A stretch of 64,000 nucleotides of DNA from Rossellomorea vietnamensis NBRC 101237 (GTDB lineage Bacteria > Bacillota > Bacilli > Bacillales > Bacillaceae_B): assembly GCF_001591825.1 (NCBI RefSeq), contig NZ_BCVQ01000006.1:1-64000 (forward strand). The letters run 5' to 3'. A model generated the notes under the pieces. The model did no database searches. It had not been told where the DNA came from and worked only from the letters and a program-made list of their open reading frames with translations. Shown piece after piece: positions 1 to 7,549 of this stretch. Numbering within the stretch: position 1 is the first letter of the stretch; each line of letters opens with the position of its first letter. The position numbers and the translations under genes are program-made.

Positions 1-25
1 GGAGCGTGCTGCCACACGCACAAAA

Positions 26-51
26 GAATGCTGCCCTTTAGGACAGCATTC
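26..51 (-). terminator. Intrinsic terminator
   Basis: A hairpin with arms GAATGCTG and CAGCATTC lies just after the stop of the small minus-strand gene at 57-200. Read on the minus strand it is followed by TTTT, so it most likely ends that transcript. Confidence 0.75.
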
Positions 52-56
52 GAAGC

Positions 57-200
57 TTACTCTTCTTCTCCTGATACTTCAAACGGGTTCCCCCCGATAT
101 GTTTTCTCATTTCGTCTGTTAGTTCAAATGGAGTGTTTTCTTGTGTATCCCCTGCTGCAAAATGGTGACTGCCATCAAAGTGAAATGGTTTACCTTCCAA
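57..200 (-). CDS. Small acidic hypothetical protein (47 aa)
   Basis: This short reading frame encodes about 47 residues. It begins at a TTG codon with a near-perfect GGAGGTG ribosome site six bases upstream; an in-frame GTG three codons earlier overlaps that site and is a worse start. The product is hydrophilic, contains HFDGSHHF near its N-terminus and ends in an acidic GEEE tail. It has no signal peptide or membrane segment. A terminator follows directly, so it is probably a single-gene unit. I do not recognise the family. The good ribosome site, terminator and codon use support a real gene; the function is unknown. Confidence 0.6.
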   Translation of the reverse strand: MEGKPFHFDGSHHFAAGDTQENTPFELTDEMRKHIGGNPFEVSGEEE

Positions 201-296
201 TGTCGACACCTCCGTTTTACTGTAGTATGACCATTATGTACAGGTCCATACAGAACAGACCTTTTACCCAGTAGTATTTACTTATTATAATATGCT

Positions 297-833
297 TTAC
301 TTCCAGAAGATATCCTTTTTTCCCATTTTATATTGATATTTTTTATTTTCTAATACTACGACCTGATCATGGGATGTTGTTGCGATACGCTTTGTTTCCT
401 CCACGAGATGCTGAATGAGACCATGGCACTGCTTCGCCCCCTTCACAAGGAGGGGCACGCCGATCCAATCGATCTTCAATTCCCTTGAAAAAAAACCTCC
501 CGCTGTCATCATTGGAGGGACGGTCGGTGAAGTATTGGAAATGATGATCTTCTCCTTTTGTCCGTATCGATTCAGCAAAATGTCACTCAGATCGGTTAAG
601 GCAGGGACCACATACTTGGAATTCCTTCGTCCGATCGTATAGACGGGACACCCTTCTTCGTCCGTTCCGTGATATAGAATATGCCCTGTGTCTTTTTTTG
701 TAAGTTGGTTAAAATATGGAACAGAAAGGATCTCTTGTTTCGTTAACTTCCCCGGTTTCAATATCTGTAAATGATACGCTGCCGCCATGGACGTGGTATG
801 AGTCCCACCGAAATCGTTGTAAATATAAATCAT
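297..833 (-). CDS. DUF3189 family protein
   Basis: A 178-residue protein opening with MIYIYNDFGGTHTTSMAAA, which fits the start of DUF3189 proteins: a beta strand, a GGTH(T/S) loop and a small-residue helix. The family occurs in Firmicutes and has no established function; the N-terminus looks like a nucleotide- or phosphate-binding loop, but that is inference. There is no signal peptide or membrane helix, so the product should be cytoplasmic. It lies downstream of the ferritin gene on the same strand, but a strong terminator at 912-944 separates them, so it is probably transcribed separately. Length is normal and there is no sign of damage. Confidence 0.7.
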   Translation of the reverse strand: MIYIYNDFGGTHTTSMAAAYHLQILKPGKLTKQEILSVPYFNQLTKKDTGHILYHGTDEEGCPVYTIGRRNSKYVVPALTDLSDILLNRYGQKEKIIISNTSPTVPPMMTAGGFFSRELKIDWIGVPLLVKGAKQCHGLIQHLVEETKRIATTSHDQVVVLENKKYQYKMGKKDIFWK

Positions 834-911
834 CTGATCACCTTTAAGAGATTCGTTTTCTTCAGTATGAACGGTCGGGGTGGAGAGTATCCCTTTTCAT
901 CTTGATTCAAT

Positions 912-944
912 AAAAAAACCTGCTCCCAAAAATGGGAAAGCAGG
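912..944 (-). terminator. Intrinsic terminator of the ferritin gene
   Basis: On the minus strand, CCTGCT and AGCAGG arms with an inner CCCA/TGGG stem are followed by seven T residues. It sits 15 bases after the ferritin stop codon. Confidence 0.85.
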
Positions 945-959
945 AATTCACTGCCTGAA

Positions 960-1481
960 TCAACCACCCGCAGGAGCAGGACCGGCTGCAGGTGTTGCTG
1001 TACGCTGACCAAGTTCCTGATCCAGTACGAGTAGAGCGGCGGGATTATCTCCGGCAAGTTTCAACCGATCCACAATCGTCAGCGCCTGAGCTTCTTCATC
1101 AATCTGTTCTCTCAGAAACTCCTGAATGATGACAGCAGTCTGTTGATCATTCTGGGCGGCATAATTGTACACTTGTTGATAGGAGTTGGTAACGAATCGC
1201 TCATGCTCCAGCACTTTTTGAAACGTTTGAAGAGGGGTGCCATACTCTTTTGGCTGCGCAGGGAGCTGCTGAAGTTCGACTAGCCCTCCCCTGTCTGTCA
1301 CATAGTCGATAAGCTTCAACATATGTGTTCGCTCTTCTTCCGACTGTAGTCTCAGCCAACTGGCCATCCCTGTATAATTCTGATTCGCCATATAGGCGGA
1401 CATGGCAAGATAGAGAGTAGTGGATACGTGCTCGATTCCAATCAAATTATTTAAGAGCTTTTGAATTTGTTCGTTCAGCAT
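960..1481 (-). CDS. Ferritin-like iron storage / spore-coat-type protein
   Basis: A 173-residue, mostly helical protein of the ferritin-like di-iron fold. Glutamates and histidines sit at di-iron positions: a GIEHVSTTLY helix near residue 20, an EEERTH segment near residue 50 and a REQIDEEAQ segment near residue 130. The extreme C-terminus is a Pro/Ala/Gly tail. The start chosen is the ATG after GGAGGAAGGGT; an upstream in-frame ATG has no ribosome site. Ferritins oxidise Fe2+ and store it as mineral, which would complement the iron import genes at 6.7-10.5 kb. No Fur box was seen here. A spore coat-associated ferritin-like role is an alternative. Confidence 0.8.
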   Translation of the reverse strand: MLNEQIQKLLNNLIGIEHVSTTLYLAMSAYMANQNYTGMASWLRLQSEEERTHMLKLIDYVTDRGGLVELQQLPAQPKEYGTPLQTFQKVLEHERFVTNSYQQVYNYAAQNDQQTAVIIQEFLREQIDEEAQALTIVDRLKLAGDNPAALLVLDQELGQRTATPAAGPAPAGG

Positions 1482-1555
1482 ACCCTTCCTCCTTAAAATA
1501 TATTGGCTCTTCATTTTATTGAAGGAAAGTAATAATTATGATGGATTCATTAAAC

Positions 1556-2494
1556 CTACATATGGTGATGTTGTTTCCCCTCGAGGTACCGCTTTTGTTT
1601 TCTTCTGACCCCAAATTCTTCGAGGGTCCCGGAACCACACACGACTCCAAGAACGATGAACACCAGTCCGAACAGATGATAGACCGTCACAGTTTCACCA
1701 AGAAAAATCGCCGCTCCCAGAAGTGAGAAAAAGGTATTGAGATTCAGGAAAATCGATGTTTCAGCAGCCCCTATTTTACCAATCGAATGATTGTAGATCA
1801 TATGTCCGACTGCTGTGGCCAATATGGCTGAGGCAAAAAACAATACCCATATTGCGACCGGTGCATTGCCTAACTGTTTCAGTCCTCCCGGCTCGGTGAT
1901 CAGGCTGATGACAAACAGAATGGCGGAACCGAACACAAGCATATACCCCGTCAACAACCGGGGATCTAACGTCTTGGCGGCACGGCTTATGATGATGAAG
2001 CTCAAGGCTTGAGAAAAAATGGAGATGAAAATGAACAAATCCCCCATCTTCAGTCCACCGAGTCCTTCCCCTCCCGATAATACAATGATCGTCACACCGA
2101 CACTGCCTGAAAGAAACCCGATGACCTTAATCACGGTCGGCCGGTTCCTGAGGATGATCGTCGCCATTAGAGCCGTTAACAATGGCCCCGTTCCAAGGAT
2201 CAGTCCCCCATTTGTAGAGGACGTTCCCGTTAACCCGACGGATAAGAAATAATGATGACTGACCACATTTAACAGACCACCGGTAATGATGAACAGAAAT
2301 TCCTTTCCTGTCGGCTTCCTGATCTTTCCCATCAGGCCAAGGAGGATAAATACTGTAACACCTGCTGTGAAAATGCGAAGCGAAGTGATCGTAACAGGTG
2401 TAAATTCGCTTACAAGCGTTTTTAACGCCGGCACATTAAAGCCCCATATGAGCATGATGAACACAAGGATGATATACGTTTGCCATTTTTTCAA
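1556..2494 (-). CDS. EamA/DMT family transporter
   Basis: A 312-residue integral membrane protein with about ten hydrophobic helices arranged as two EamA repeats; the first carries the typical IWGFN start. Members of the drug/metabolite transporter superfamily export amino acids, purines or other metabolites, and the substrate cannot be read from sequence. The reading frame begins at TTG preceded at some distance by AGAAGG; the next ATG would remove most of helix 1, so TTG is preferred. The C-terminus ends in a basic, His-rich cytoplasmic tail (QHHHM). It appears to be a single-gene unit upstream of ferritin on the same strand. Confidence 0.85.
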   Translation of the reverse strand: MKKWQTYIILVFIMLIWGFNVPALKTLVSEFTPVTITSLRIFTAGVTVFILLGLMGKIRKPTGKEFLFIITGGLLNVVSHHYFLSVGLTGTSSTNGGLILGTGPLLTALMATIILRNRPTVIKVIGFLSGSVGVTIIVLSGGEGLGGLKMGDLFIFISIFSQALSFIIISRAAKTLDPRLLTGYMLVFGSAILFVISLITEPGGLKQLGNAPVAIWVLFFASAILATAVGHMIYNHSIGKIGAAETSIFLNLNTFFSLLGAAIFLGETVTVYHLFGLVFIVLGVVCGSGTLEEFGVRRKQKRYLEGKQHHHM

Positions 2495-2680
2495 TACGTC
2501 GGAGCCTTCTTTCTATATCGGATATTTCATCCAATCATAGCACCCGAAAGCCATTCCGACTAGAGATAGAAATCCTTTTTTGGAAACAAAAGGGACATTT
2601 CAGCCCTGAAATAGACAACAGCTTTTTTTCTCCCCGACCCAAGACTATGCTATAGTATAGGTCGAAAGGGGTTTTTTAAC

Positions 2681-3019
2681 ATGACAAATCAAGAACTGCC
2701 ACCAAAAACATGTACCATCGAGCGTTTAGTCACGAAAGCGGAAGACGTTGAAAAAGTGCTTCAAGGAACGAAAACGGCGACCCGCCGTAATGGAAGATAC
2801 GCGGATGTCGGGGAAATCATGGAGCTTCAAGGAACGAAATACATAGTGAACAGCGTCTATTCACAGTCACTCGGTGAACTGACAGACGATCACGCCAAGC
2901 AAGAAGGGTTTCAATCAGTGGAGGATTATAAAAACGCTATCCTCTCTTATCATCCAGGAATGCCGTGGCACCCCGGCATGAAAGTATGGGTCCACGAATT
3001 TAGCTTAGTGACAGAATAG
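2681..3019 (+). CDS. ASCH domain protein
   Basis: A 112-residue cytoplasmic protein. It carries a GTKTATRRNGRY motif near residue 30, characteristic of ASCH domains, a PUA-related beta-barrel thought to bind RNA or nucleic-acid ligands. The central strand reads GEIMEL and the C-terminal part carries the VWVHEFSL strand. AAAGGGG lies upstream of the ATG, and TATAGTATAG at about 2650 could be part of its promoter. The membrane protein gene at 3030 begins 10 bases after its stop, so the two are probably co-transcribed. The precise role is unknown. Confidence 0.8.
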   Translation: MTNQELPPKTCTIERLVTKAEDVEKVLQGTKTATRRNGRYADVGEIMELQGTKYIVNSVYSQSLGELTDDHAKQEGFQSVEDYKNAILSYHPGMPWHPGMKVWVHEFSLVTE

Positions 3020-3029
3020 AGCACTTCAC

Positions 3030-3476
3030 ATGGAGCAACTGCTATATAGAACATTGATCTATCTTCATGTCATAAGTGTCGTGGCTTCCATCGGGCCATT
3101 CTTCTTACTTCTCTTGACGATGAACAAGTTACGGACCGCGTCCCCGTCCAACCTGCCTTCGTACCTGGATACATTCCGGTACACCGTGCAGCTTTCCAAG
3201 CATTCAGGGCACGTCCTTGTCGGAACGGGGATCCTCCTCGTACTTCTGGGACCATGGACATGGACGACGCCGTGGATCGTCATGACCCTCGTCATCATGT
3301 TCTGTTCTCTCTTCTTTCTGGCACGGGCATTTTCGCCGACTTTAAGGAAATTCGGAGAGGAAGATGCGGACAGGGGAAAGCTTGTTGGAAAGTTACATCG
3401 GACCGTTTGGATTTATCTCATTCTCCTCCTGGCCATGCTATGGTTTATGGTGGTGAAACCGGGGATGTGGGTGTAA
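3030..3476 (+). CDS. DUF2269-type integral membrane protein
   Basis: A 148-residue membrane protein with four predicted helices (about residues 8-30, 55-78, 80-100 and 125-145). Histidines lie at or near membrane positions (LIYLHVISVVASIGP near the start, SKHSGHVLVG in the middle), a pattern typical of the DUF2269/CopD-like small membrane families. The function is not established. The ribosome site is poor, consistent with translation coupled to the ASCH gene just upstream. A strong hairpin terminator follows immediately, closing the two-gene unit. Confidence 0.65.
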   Translation: MEQLLYRTLIYLHVISVVASIGPFFLLLLTMNKLRTASPSNLPSYLDTFRYTVQLSKHSGHVLVGTGILLVLLGPWTWTTPWIVMTLVIMFCSLFFLARAFSPTLRKFGEEDADRGKLVGKLHRTVWIYLILLLAMLWFMVVKPGMWV

Positions 3477-3483
3477 TTCTTTG

Positions 3484-3543
3484 CGTGTACCAGGTACAGT
3501 CGGGGACGATTGTACCCCGTACACGCTTTTTTTGTTCCAATTC
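3484..3543 (+). terminator. Large palindromic terminator
   Basis: Arms CGTGTAC and GTACACG enclose a second stem GGTACA/TGTACC and are followed by seven T residues. It ends the ASCH/DUF2269 unit and touches the stop codon of the convergent channel gene. The long nested stem resembles the palindromic elements seen elsewhere in the window, but the core sequence differs. Confidence 0.8.
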
Positions 3544-3951
3544 CTACTCATCCCCCTTATTATTCCTCGAATCCAATACTTTCATAAAGTAGGCCGTCGG
3601 AAGTAACAGGCCGATCGCTGCTTCAAGCAGCGCAAAGAATCTGAGATGACCTGTCGGGATATAATCTCCGTAACCGACCGACAAAATGGTCACCCCGCTA
3701 TAATAGAGATAGTTAAGGAATGTGTGCTCCACAGGCTTCCCACTCGGCGAGCTTATCCTGAGCATCGGATGGTCAAACGATAGGGCATAGTAGAGGACCG
3801 CAAACGCGATCATGATACTGAGAAGCACAAAGAACAGCTTCAAAAAAAACGCTGTGCTGAAATAACTATACTTAAAGTGCTTATCTTTAAAGAAATAAAT
3901 TAAGTTGGCCAAAATAAATAGAATGGCTCCTACTGTAACGATGGTTGCCAA
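3544..3951 (-). CDS. Two-transmembrane potassium channel protein
   Basis: A 135-residue membrane protein with hydrophobic helices at about 1-22, 37-58 and 105-125, and a pore loop ending in SVGYGDYIP. The filter triplet GYG with the preceding T-I-L-S-V matches K+-selective channels of the Ion_trans_2 family. There is no room for a C-terminal RCK/TrkA domain, so calcium or nucleotide gating as in MthK or YugO is not expected. It would work as a tetramer in the cytoplasmic membrane. The gene stands alone between a terminator and a divergent small gene. Confidence 0.85.
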   Translation of the reverse strand: MATIVTVGAILFILANLIYFFKDKHFKYSYFSTAFFLKLFFVLLSIMIAFAVLYYALSFDHPMLRISSPSGKPVEHTFLNYLYYSGVTILSVGYGDYIPTGHLRFFALLEAAIGLLLPTAYFMKVLDSRNNKGDE

Positions 3952-4093
3952 AACGTGTGAATCCTCCTCTTGTCAATGTAGTATGATTCATTTACCACGT
4001 TCGGTCTGTTTAAAACTTAAGACTTCAAATTCTTATTCCTCATCCCCAAAATCCACATATGATGTACCAATCCTCTTTTTAAGAAAGGTGAGA

Positions 4094-4402
4094 ATGACAT
4101 TGAATCTGCCATATAATACGTACAGACCCGTTCACGGCGGTGGTGGGCATGCAAGTTGGGGAAACGGGCACGGGCATGCGACTTGGGGACACGGAACGAG
4201 CTGGAATCAGGGAGGCAATTGGAATCACGGGGGAAACTGGGGATATCACGGTTGGGGCTACCCCGGATTTGCAGCCGGGACTGTGACAGGTTTAGCTGTT
4301 GGGGCCGCCGCGTCACCCGGTCCTTACCCGGTGCCGGTTCCTGCTTATCCATATCCGTATCCTTACCCTTATCCTTATCCACCGCCTTATCCCCAATCAT
4401 AA
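4094..4402 (+). CDS. Gly/His/Trp- and Tyr-Pro-repeat small protein
   Basis: A 102-residue protein of very biased composition. Residues about 14-55 alternate Gly, His, Asn and Trp (GHASWGNGHGHATWGHG). A short Ala/Gly-rich hydrophobic stretch (FAAGTVTGLAVGAAAS) follows, and the C-terminus is a YP dipeptide tract ending YPPPYPQS. There is no signal peptide. The ATG at 4094 follows AAAGGTGAG; an upstream in-frame ATG has no ribosome site. A good terminator lies eight bases after the stop. Such compositions occur in spore coat and surface proteins and in metal-binding peptides; which applies here is unknown. Confidence 0.65.
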   Translation: MTLNLPYNTYRPVHGGGGHASWGNGHGHATWGHGTSWNQGGNWNHGGNWGYHGWGYPGFAAGTVTGLAVGAAASPGPYPVPVPAYPYPYPYPYPYPPPYPQS

Positions 4403-4409
4403 TCAGACC

Positions 4410-4444
4410 AAAATCCCCGATCCTGAATGGAGTCGGGGATTTTC
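4410..4444 (+). terminator. Intrinsic terminator
   Basis: AAAATCCCCGA and TCGGGGATTTT form a stable hairpin right after the His/Gly-rich gene. Confidence 0.85.
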
Positions 4445-4568
4445 TGGTGGTTGGATTTTTTGATCGCATAAAAGATGAGCATGTATTCTCTATTAACCTT
4501 GAAATTCCTCCCATGGAATAGAGTTAACGGCTCACGCGACAGCTGGACGTTTTTCTATTGAAAAAATG

Positions 4569-4577
4569 TGGTATAAT
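4569..4577 (+). promoter_or_regulatory. Extended -10 promoter of the TerC-type gene
   Basis: TGGTATAAT is a TGn-extended -10 hexamer about 50 bases before the TerC ATG. No clear -35 lies 17 bases upstream, which extended -10 promoters tolerate. I looked for a yybP-ykoY manganese riboswitch in the leader and did not see one. Confidence 0.55.
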
Positions 4578-4628
4578 AGATTAGTTAGCAAATTATTCAT
4601 AGATTCGTATACACAAGGAGGAAGCAAT

Positions 4629-5357
4629 ATGGATTTGTTATTTCCACTTGGACTAGCCATATCCACTGGAGCAATCATTGCCCTTTTAAAAATCATAGCC
4701 ATCGATATCATTTTATCTGGAGATAATGCCATCGTCATTGCCATGGCAACAAGGAGATTACCGAAGGACCTTCAGAACAAGGCCATTTTCTGGGGAACGG
4801 CGGGCGCCGTCATCCTGCGTATTTTCTTTGCTGCCATCATCGTTTATTTACTTAAGATTCCTTATGTGCATCTCATAGGAGGAGTCCTGTTACTATGGAT
4901 TGCCTACCAGGTCCTCGTTGAAGATGAAGAGGAAGCCAATATCAAATCACACACCGGACTTAGACAGGCCATCATGACCATCATTGTCGCAGACGCCGCC
5001 ATGAGTCTTGATAATGTCGTTGCTGTTGCAGGTGCCGCACATGGACATATCGGTATGATCGCCCTCGGCGTCTTCATCTCGATTCCGATCATGATATTCG
5101 GATCGAAAGCCATTGTGAAAATCCTTGAAAGATTCCGCTGGATCGCTTACCTTGGTGCAGGGATCCTTGCCTACACAGCAGGTGAAATGATAGTGTCGGA
5201 TGAGAAGTTCCTGGATCTGATCAACCTTCATCACGGAACCATCACCACCATCATTACAATCGGCTTAATGATCCTGGTCCTGCTCTTAGGCTACCTTGCC
5301 AACAAGCGAACCCAATCAAACAGCCAAAGAAAAAACGTCGAACAATACAACGCATAA
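4629..5357 (+). CDS. TerC family membrane protein, probable metal (Mn2+) exporter
   Basis: A 242-residue integral membrane protein of the TerC family (YjbE/YkoY/YceF group). It has an internally duplicated structure with conserved acidic motifs LSGDNA near residue 30 and MSLDNV near residue 130, the family's expected metal-site residues. Bacillus homologues export manganese and help metallate exoenzymes; that role is inferred here. The ATG at 4629 follows AAGGAGGAAGCAAT; a frame extension 21 codons upstream lacks a ribosome site and overlaps the promoter. A perfect palindromic terminator follows, so this is a single-gene unit. Confidence 0.85.
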   Translation: MDLLFPLGLAISTGAIIALLKIIAIDIILSGDNAIVIAMATRRLPKDLQNKAIFWGTAGAVILRIFFAAIIVYLLKIPYVHLIGGVLLLWIAYQVLVEDEEEANIKSHTGLRQAIMTIIVADAAMSLDNVVAVAGAAHGHIGMIALGVFISIPIMIFGSKAIVKILERFRWIAYLGAGILAYTAGEMIVSDEKFLDLINLHHGTITTIITIGLMILVLLLGYLANKRTQSNSQRKNVEQYNA

Positions 5358-5365
5358 CATATCCC

Positions 5366-5395
5366 AAGATGCTTACCTAGGTAAGCATCTTTCTT
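5366..5395 (+). terminator. Intrinsic terminator
   Basis: AAGATGCTTACC and GGTAAGCATCTT form a 12-bp perfect stem with a two-base loop, followed by TTCTTT. Confidence 0.9.
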
Positions 5396-5398
5396 TGT

Positions 5399-5480
5399 GA
5401 GGGACGGACCTCACTTTCAGGCCCTGAATGAAACCTTGATAAATAAGGAATTCCCCCTACTTAAAGAAGGTCCGTCCCTC
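5399..5480. repeat. GAGGGACGGACCT palindromic element, copy 1
   Basis: The left arm GAGGGACGGACCTC (5399-5412) and right arm AAGGTCCGTCCCTC (5467-5480) are separated by about 54 bases. The last base of the right arm is the first base of the minus-strand reductase stop codon. It lies between convergent genes. Confidence 0.85.
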
Positions 5481-6526
5481 TATTCCATCATCTGCTTAAC
5501 CAGTTCTTTATTCCTTTTCTTGAAGACTTCGTTATGGGAAGAGACCATGGCGAATTCATTGGCGCCTGGCTGAATGAATTGTTTGGCTTTATTGACCGCG
5601 TTTGCTGCATCCTGGAAAGCCCCGGCAATCAGGTTCACTTTCCCTTCATGTTTCAGGATATCGCCTGCTGCATAAAGTCCTTCTATGGAGGATTCGCTCG
5701 TTACCGTGCCTGCTATATAATACTCATCGATCATGTCGATATCGAGTGAACTATTCTTAAGTAAAGATGTATCGATTTCATATCCATGATTGATGATCAC
5801 TTCATCGATCGACAGGTAGGAAACTTCATTTGTCTGGTGATTCGTCAATTCTACCCTTTCAATCGAATCATGGTCGTCACCTGCAATCAATTTAGAAATG
5901 GACGTATTTAGTAAGCAAGTAGCCGAGCTGTTCATGAGCTGTGCGCATTGTGCTTCATGTCCTTTGAGGGCGTCCTTTCGATAGGCAATGTATACCTTCT
6001 CAGCCACCGGCTCGAGTTCATTGGCCCAGTCGATTGCTGAGTTCCCTCCACCCGAGATGATGACGGTCTTTCCTCTGAATCGTTTCAGTGATTTAACCGT
6101 ATAGTTTAAATTGGTTATTTCAAAACGTTCTGCCCCTTCGATGTCAAGCTTTTGAGGATTGATGATCCCGCTTCCCACTGCGACGATAACCGTTTTTGAA
6201 TAATGCTTTTCACCTGAAGAACCTTCAAGAATAAAGATTCCCTCTTCGCTACGGGTAATACATTCAACCTTTTCATTTAGAACGACAGTCGGATCGAATG
6301 TAAGCCCTTGTTGAACAAGCTGCTCAATCAGTTTTGCCCCCGCTACAGGAGTCATCCCCCCCACATCCCAGATCATCTTCTCGGGATATACATGTATCTT
6401 TCCGCCTAAGCGTGGTTGAAATTCAATAATCTTTGTTTTCATTTCCCTGAGACCGCTGTAAAAGGCTGAGTAAAGGCCTGCTGGACCTCCCCCGATGACC
6501 GTAACATCAAATAATTCATTCTCCAT
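5480..6526 (-). CDS. Thioredoxin-reductase-like ferredoxin/flavodoxin NAD(P)+ reductase, iron-regulated
   Basis: A 348-residue FAD/NAD(P)-dependent reductase of the YumC/YcgT type. The FAD site is GGGPAGLYSAFYSG near residue 12, the second dinucleotide site is ISGGGNSAIDWA near residue 160, and GLYAAGDI near residue 285 contacts FAD. The thioredoxin-reductase CxxC is absent, as expected for this subgroup. YcgT of B. subtilis is in the Fur regulon, and staphylococcal IruO of this fold reduces ferric siderophores. The promoter here is overlapped by a Fur box and is divergent from a siderophore importer, so reductive iron release is the best inference. AAGGAG precedes the ATG. Confidence 0.85.
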   Translation of the reverse strand: MENELFDVTVIGGGPAGLYSAFYSGLREMKTKIIEFQPRLGGKIHVYPEKMIWDVGGMTPVAGAKLIEQLVQQGLTFDPTVVLNEKVECITRSEEGIFILEGSSGEKHYSKTVIVAVGSGIINPQKLDIEGAERFEITNLNYTVKSLKRFRGKTVIISGGGNSAIDWANELEPVAEKVYIAYRKDALKGHEAQCAQLMNSSATCLLNTSISKLIAGDDHDSIERVELTNHQTNEVSYLSIDEVIINHGYEIDTSLLKNSSLDIDMIDEYYIAGTVTSESSIEGLYAAGDILKHEGKVNLIAGAFQDAANAVNKAKQFIQPGANEFAMVSSHNEVFKKRNKELVKQMME

Positions 6527-6559
6527 TTCCGTTCACTCCTTGAGTAACCAAACTTTAAT

Positions 6560-6608
6560 TGATTATCATTCTCAATTACATCCTATCTCTTTTTCATTCA
6601 CTTGACAA
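6560..6608 (-). promoter_or_regulatory. Promoter and Fur box of the reductase gene
   Basis: On the minus strand, TTGTCA (6603-6608) and TAGGAT (6580-6585) are 17 bases apart. Just downstream, TGAGAATGATAATCA (6560-6574) matches the 7-1-7 Fur consensus TGATAATnATTATCA at 12 of 14 positions by my alignment. Fe-Fur binding there would block transcription. Confidence 0.75.
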
Positions 6609-6620
6609 CCAAATTTTTTA

Positions 6621-6680
6621 TTGACATTGGGAAAAAAGGATTATAATATTGAAATTGTTCGATAATGAGAATCATTATCA
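6621..6680 (+). promoter_or_regulatory. Promoter and Fur box of the siderophore import operon
   Basis: TTGACA (6621-6626) pairs with TATAAT (6642-6647, spacing 15) or TAATAT (6644-6649, spacing 17). TGAGAATCATTATCA (6666-6680) is a 13-of-14 match to the Fur consensus and covers the early transcribed region ahead of the ATPase ATG. Confidence 0.85.
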
Positions 6681-6703
6681 ATTTTATAAATGGAGGTCAT
6701 AAC

Positions 6704-7549
6704 ATGGTACGCCTCTGTACAGACGAATTAAACATTGGTTACGGAGAACGCCTGATTGTGAAAAATCTCAGCGTCGACATCCCGGATAAAAAGATCACCA
6801 CCATCATCGGATCCAACGGTTGTGGAAAGTCCACCCTGTTGAAAGCGATTACCCGCATCATTCCCCACCACTCCGGCAATGTCCTGTTGGATGGAGAAAA
6901 TATTTCAAAAGGAAATACAAAAGAATTGGCAAAAAAGATGGCCATCCTCCCTCAAACACCTGAAAGTGCAAGTGGTTTGACGGTTGGTGAATTGGTGTCG
7001 TACGGACGTTTCCCCCACCAAAAGGGAATGGGACGGCTGACGAAAAAGGATTATGACGTAATCAACTGGGCCCTTGACGTGACTGGGACTCTTGAATTCA
7101 AGTATAGGGAAGTCGATGCCTTATCAGGCGGCCAGCGACAACGTGTGTGGATTGCCATGGCGCTGGCACAGGAAACGGACATCATTTTCCTTGATGAACC
7201 TACTACATATTTAGACATGGCCCACCAGCTCGAAGTACTTGAACTGTTACAAAAGCTCAACCTGGAACAGGAACGCACCATCGTAATGGTCCTGCATGAT
7301 TTGAACCAGGCAGCCCGGTTTGCCGATTATATCGTAGCGTTAAAAGAAGGCGAAATCGTCAAATCCGGAAGTTGCGAAGAAGTCATCACCCACGATGTAT
7401 TGAAAAAGGTATTCCACATTGATGCCGAAATTGGAAGAGATCCCCGAACAAATAAGCCAATGTGTATCACATACAATTTACTCAAAGGAGAAAATCAACA
7501 TGAAAAAATGGCTCATTCCGTTTACTCTGATATTAGTGTTATTGGTTAG
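6704..7549 (+). CDS. Ferric-siderophore ABC transporter, ATP-binding protein
   Basis: A 281-residue ATPase of the FecE/FhuC/YusV group. The Walker A motif is GSNGCGKST near residue 37, the Q-loop LPQ near residue 83, the signature LSGGQRQR near residue 140, Walker B IIFLDEPT near residue 160 and the switch His in VLHDLN near residue 196. The ATG at 6704 follows GGAGGTCATAAC; an upstream in-frame ATG falls inside the Fur box. It is the first gene of a Fur-controlled operon. Its last 50 bases overlap the start of the binding-protein gene in another frame, so its final residues may be recent read-through sequence. Confidence 0.93.
   Translation: MVRLCTDELNIGYGERLIVKNLSVDIPDKKITTIIGSNGCGKSTLLKAITRIIPHHSGNVLLDGENISKGNTKELAKKMAILPQTPESASGLTVGELVSYGRFPHQKGMGRLTKKDYDVINWALDVTGTLEFKYREVDALSGGQRQRVWIAMALAQETDIIFLDEPTTYLDMAHQLEVLELLQKLNLEQERTIVMVLHDLNQAARFADYIVALKEGEIVKSGSCEEVITHDVLKKVFHIDAEIGRDPRTNKPMCITYNLLKGENQHEKMAHSVYSDISVIG

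Noticed and set aside
4500-4628. yybP-ykoY manganese riboswitch ahead of the TerC-type gene
   Set aside because: The leader after the extended -10 promoter is only about 45 bases and lacks the conserved aptamer loops.
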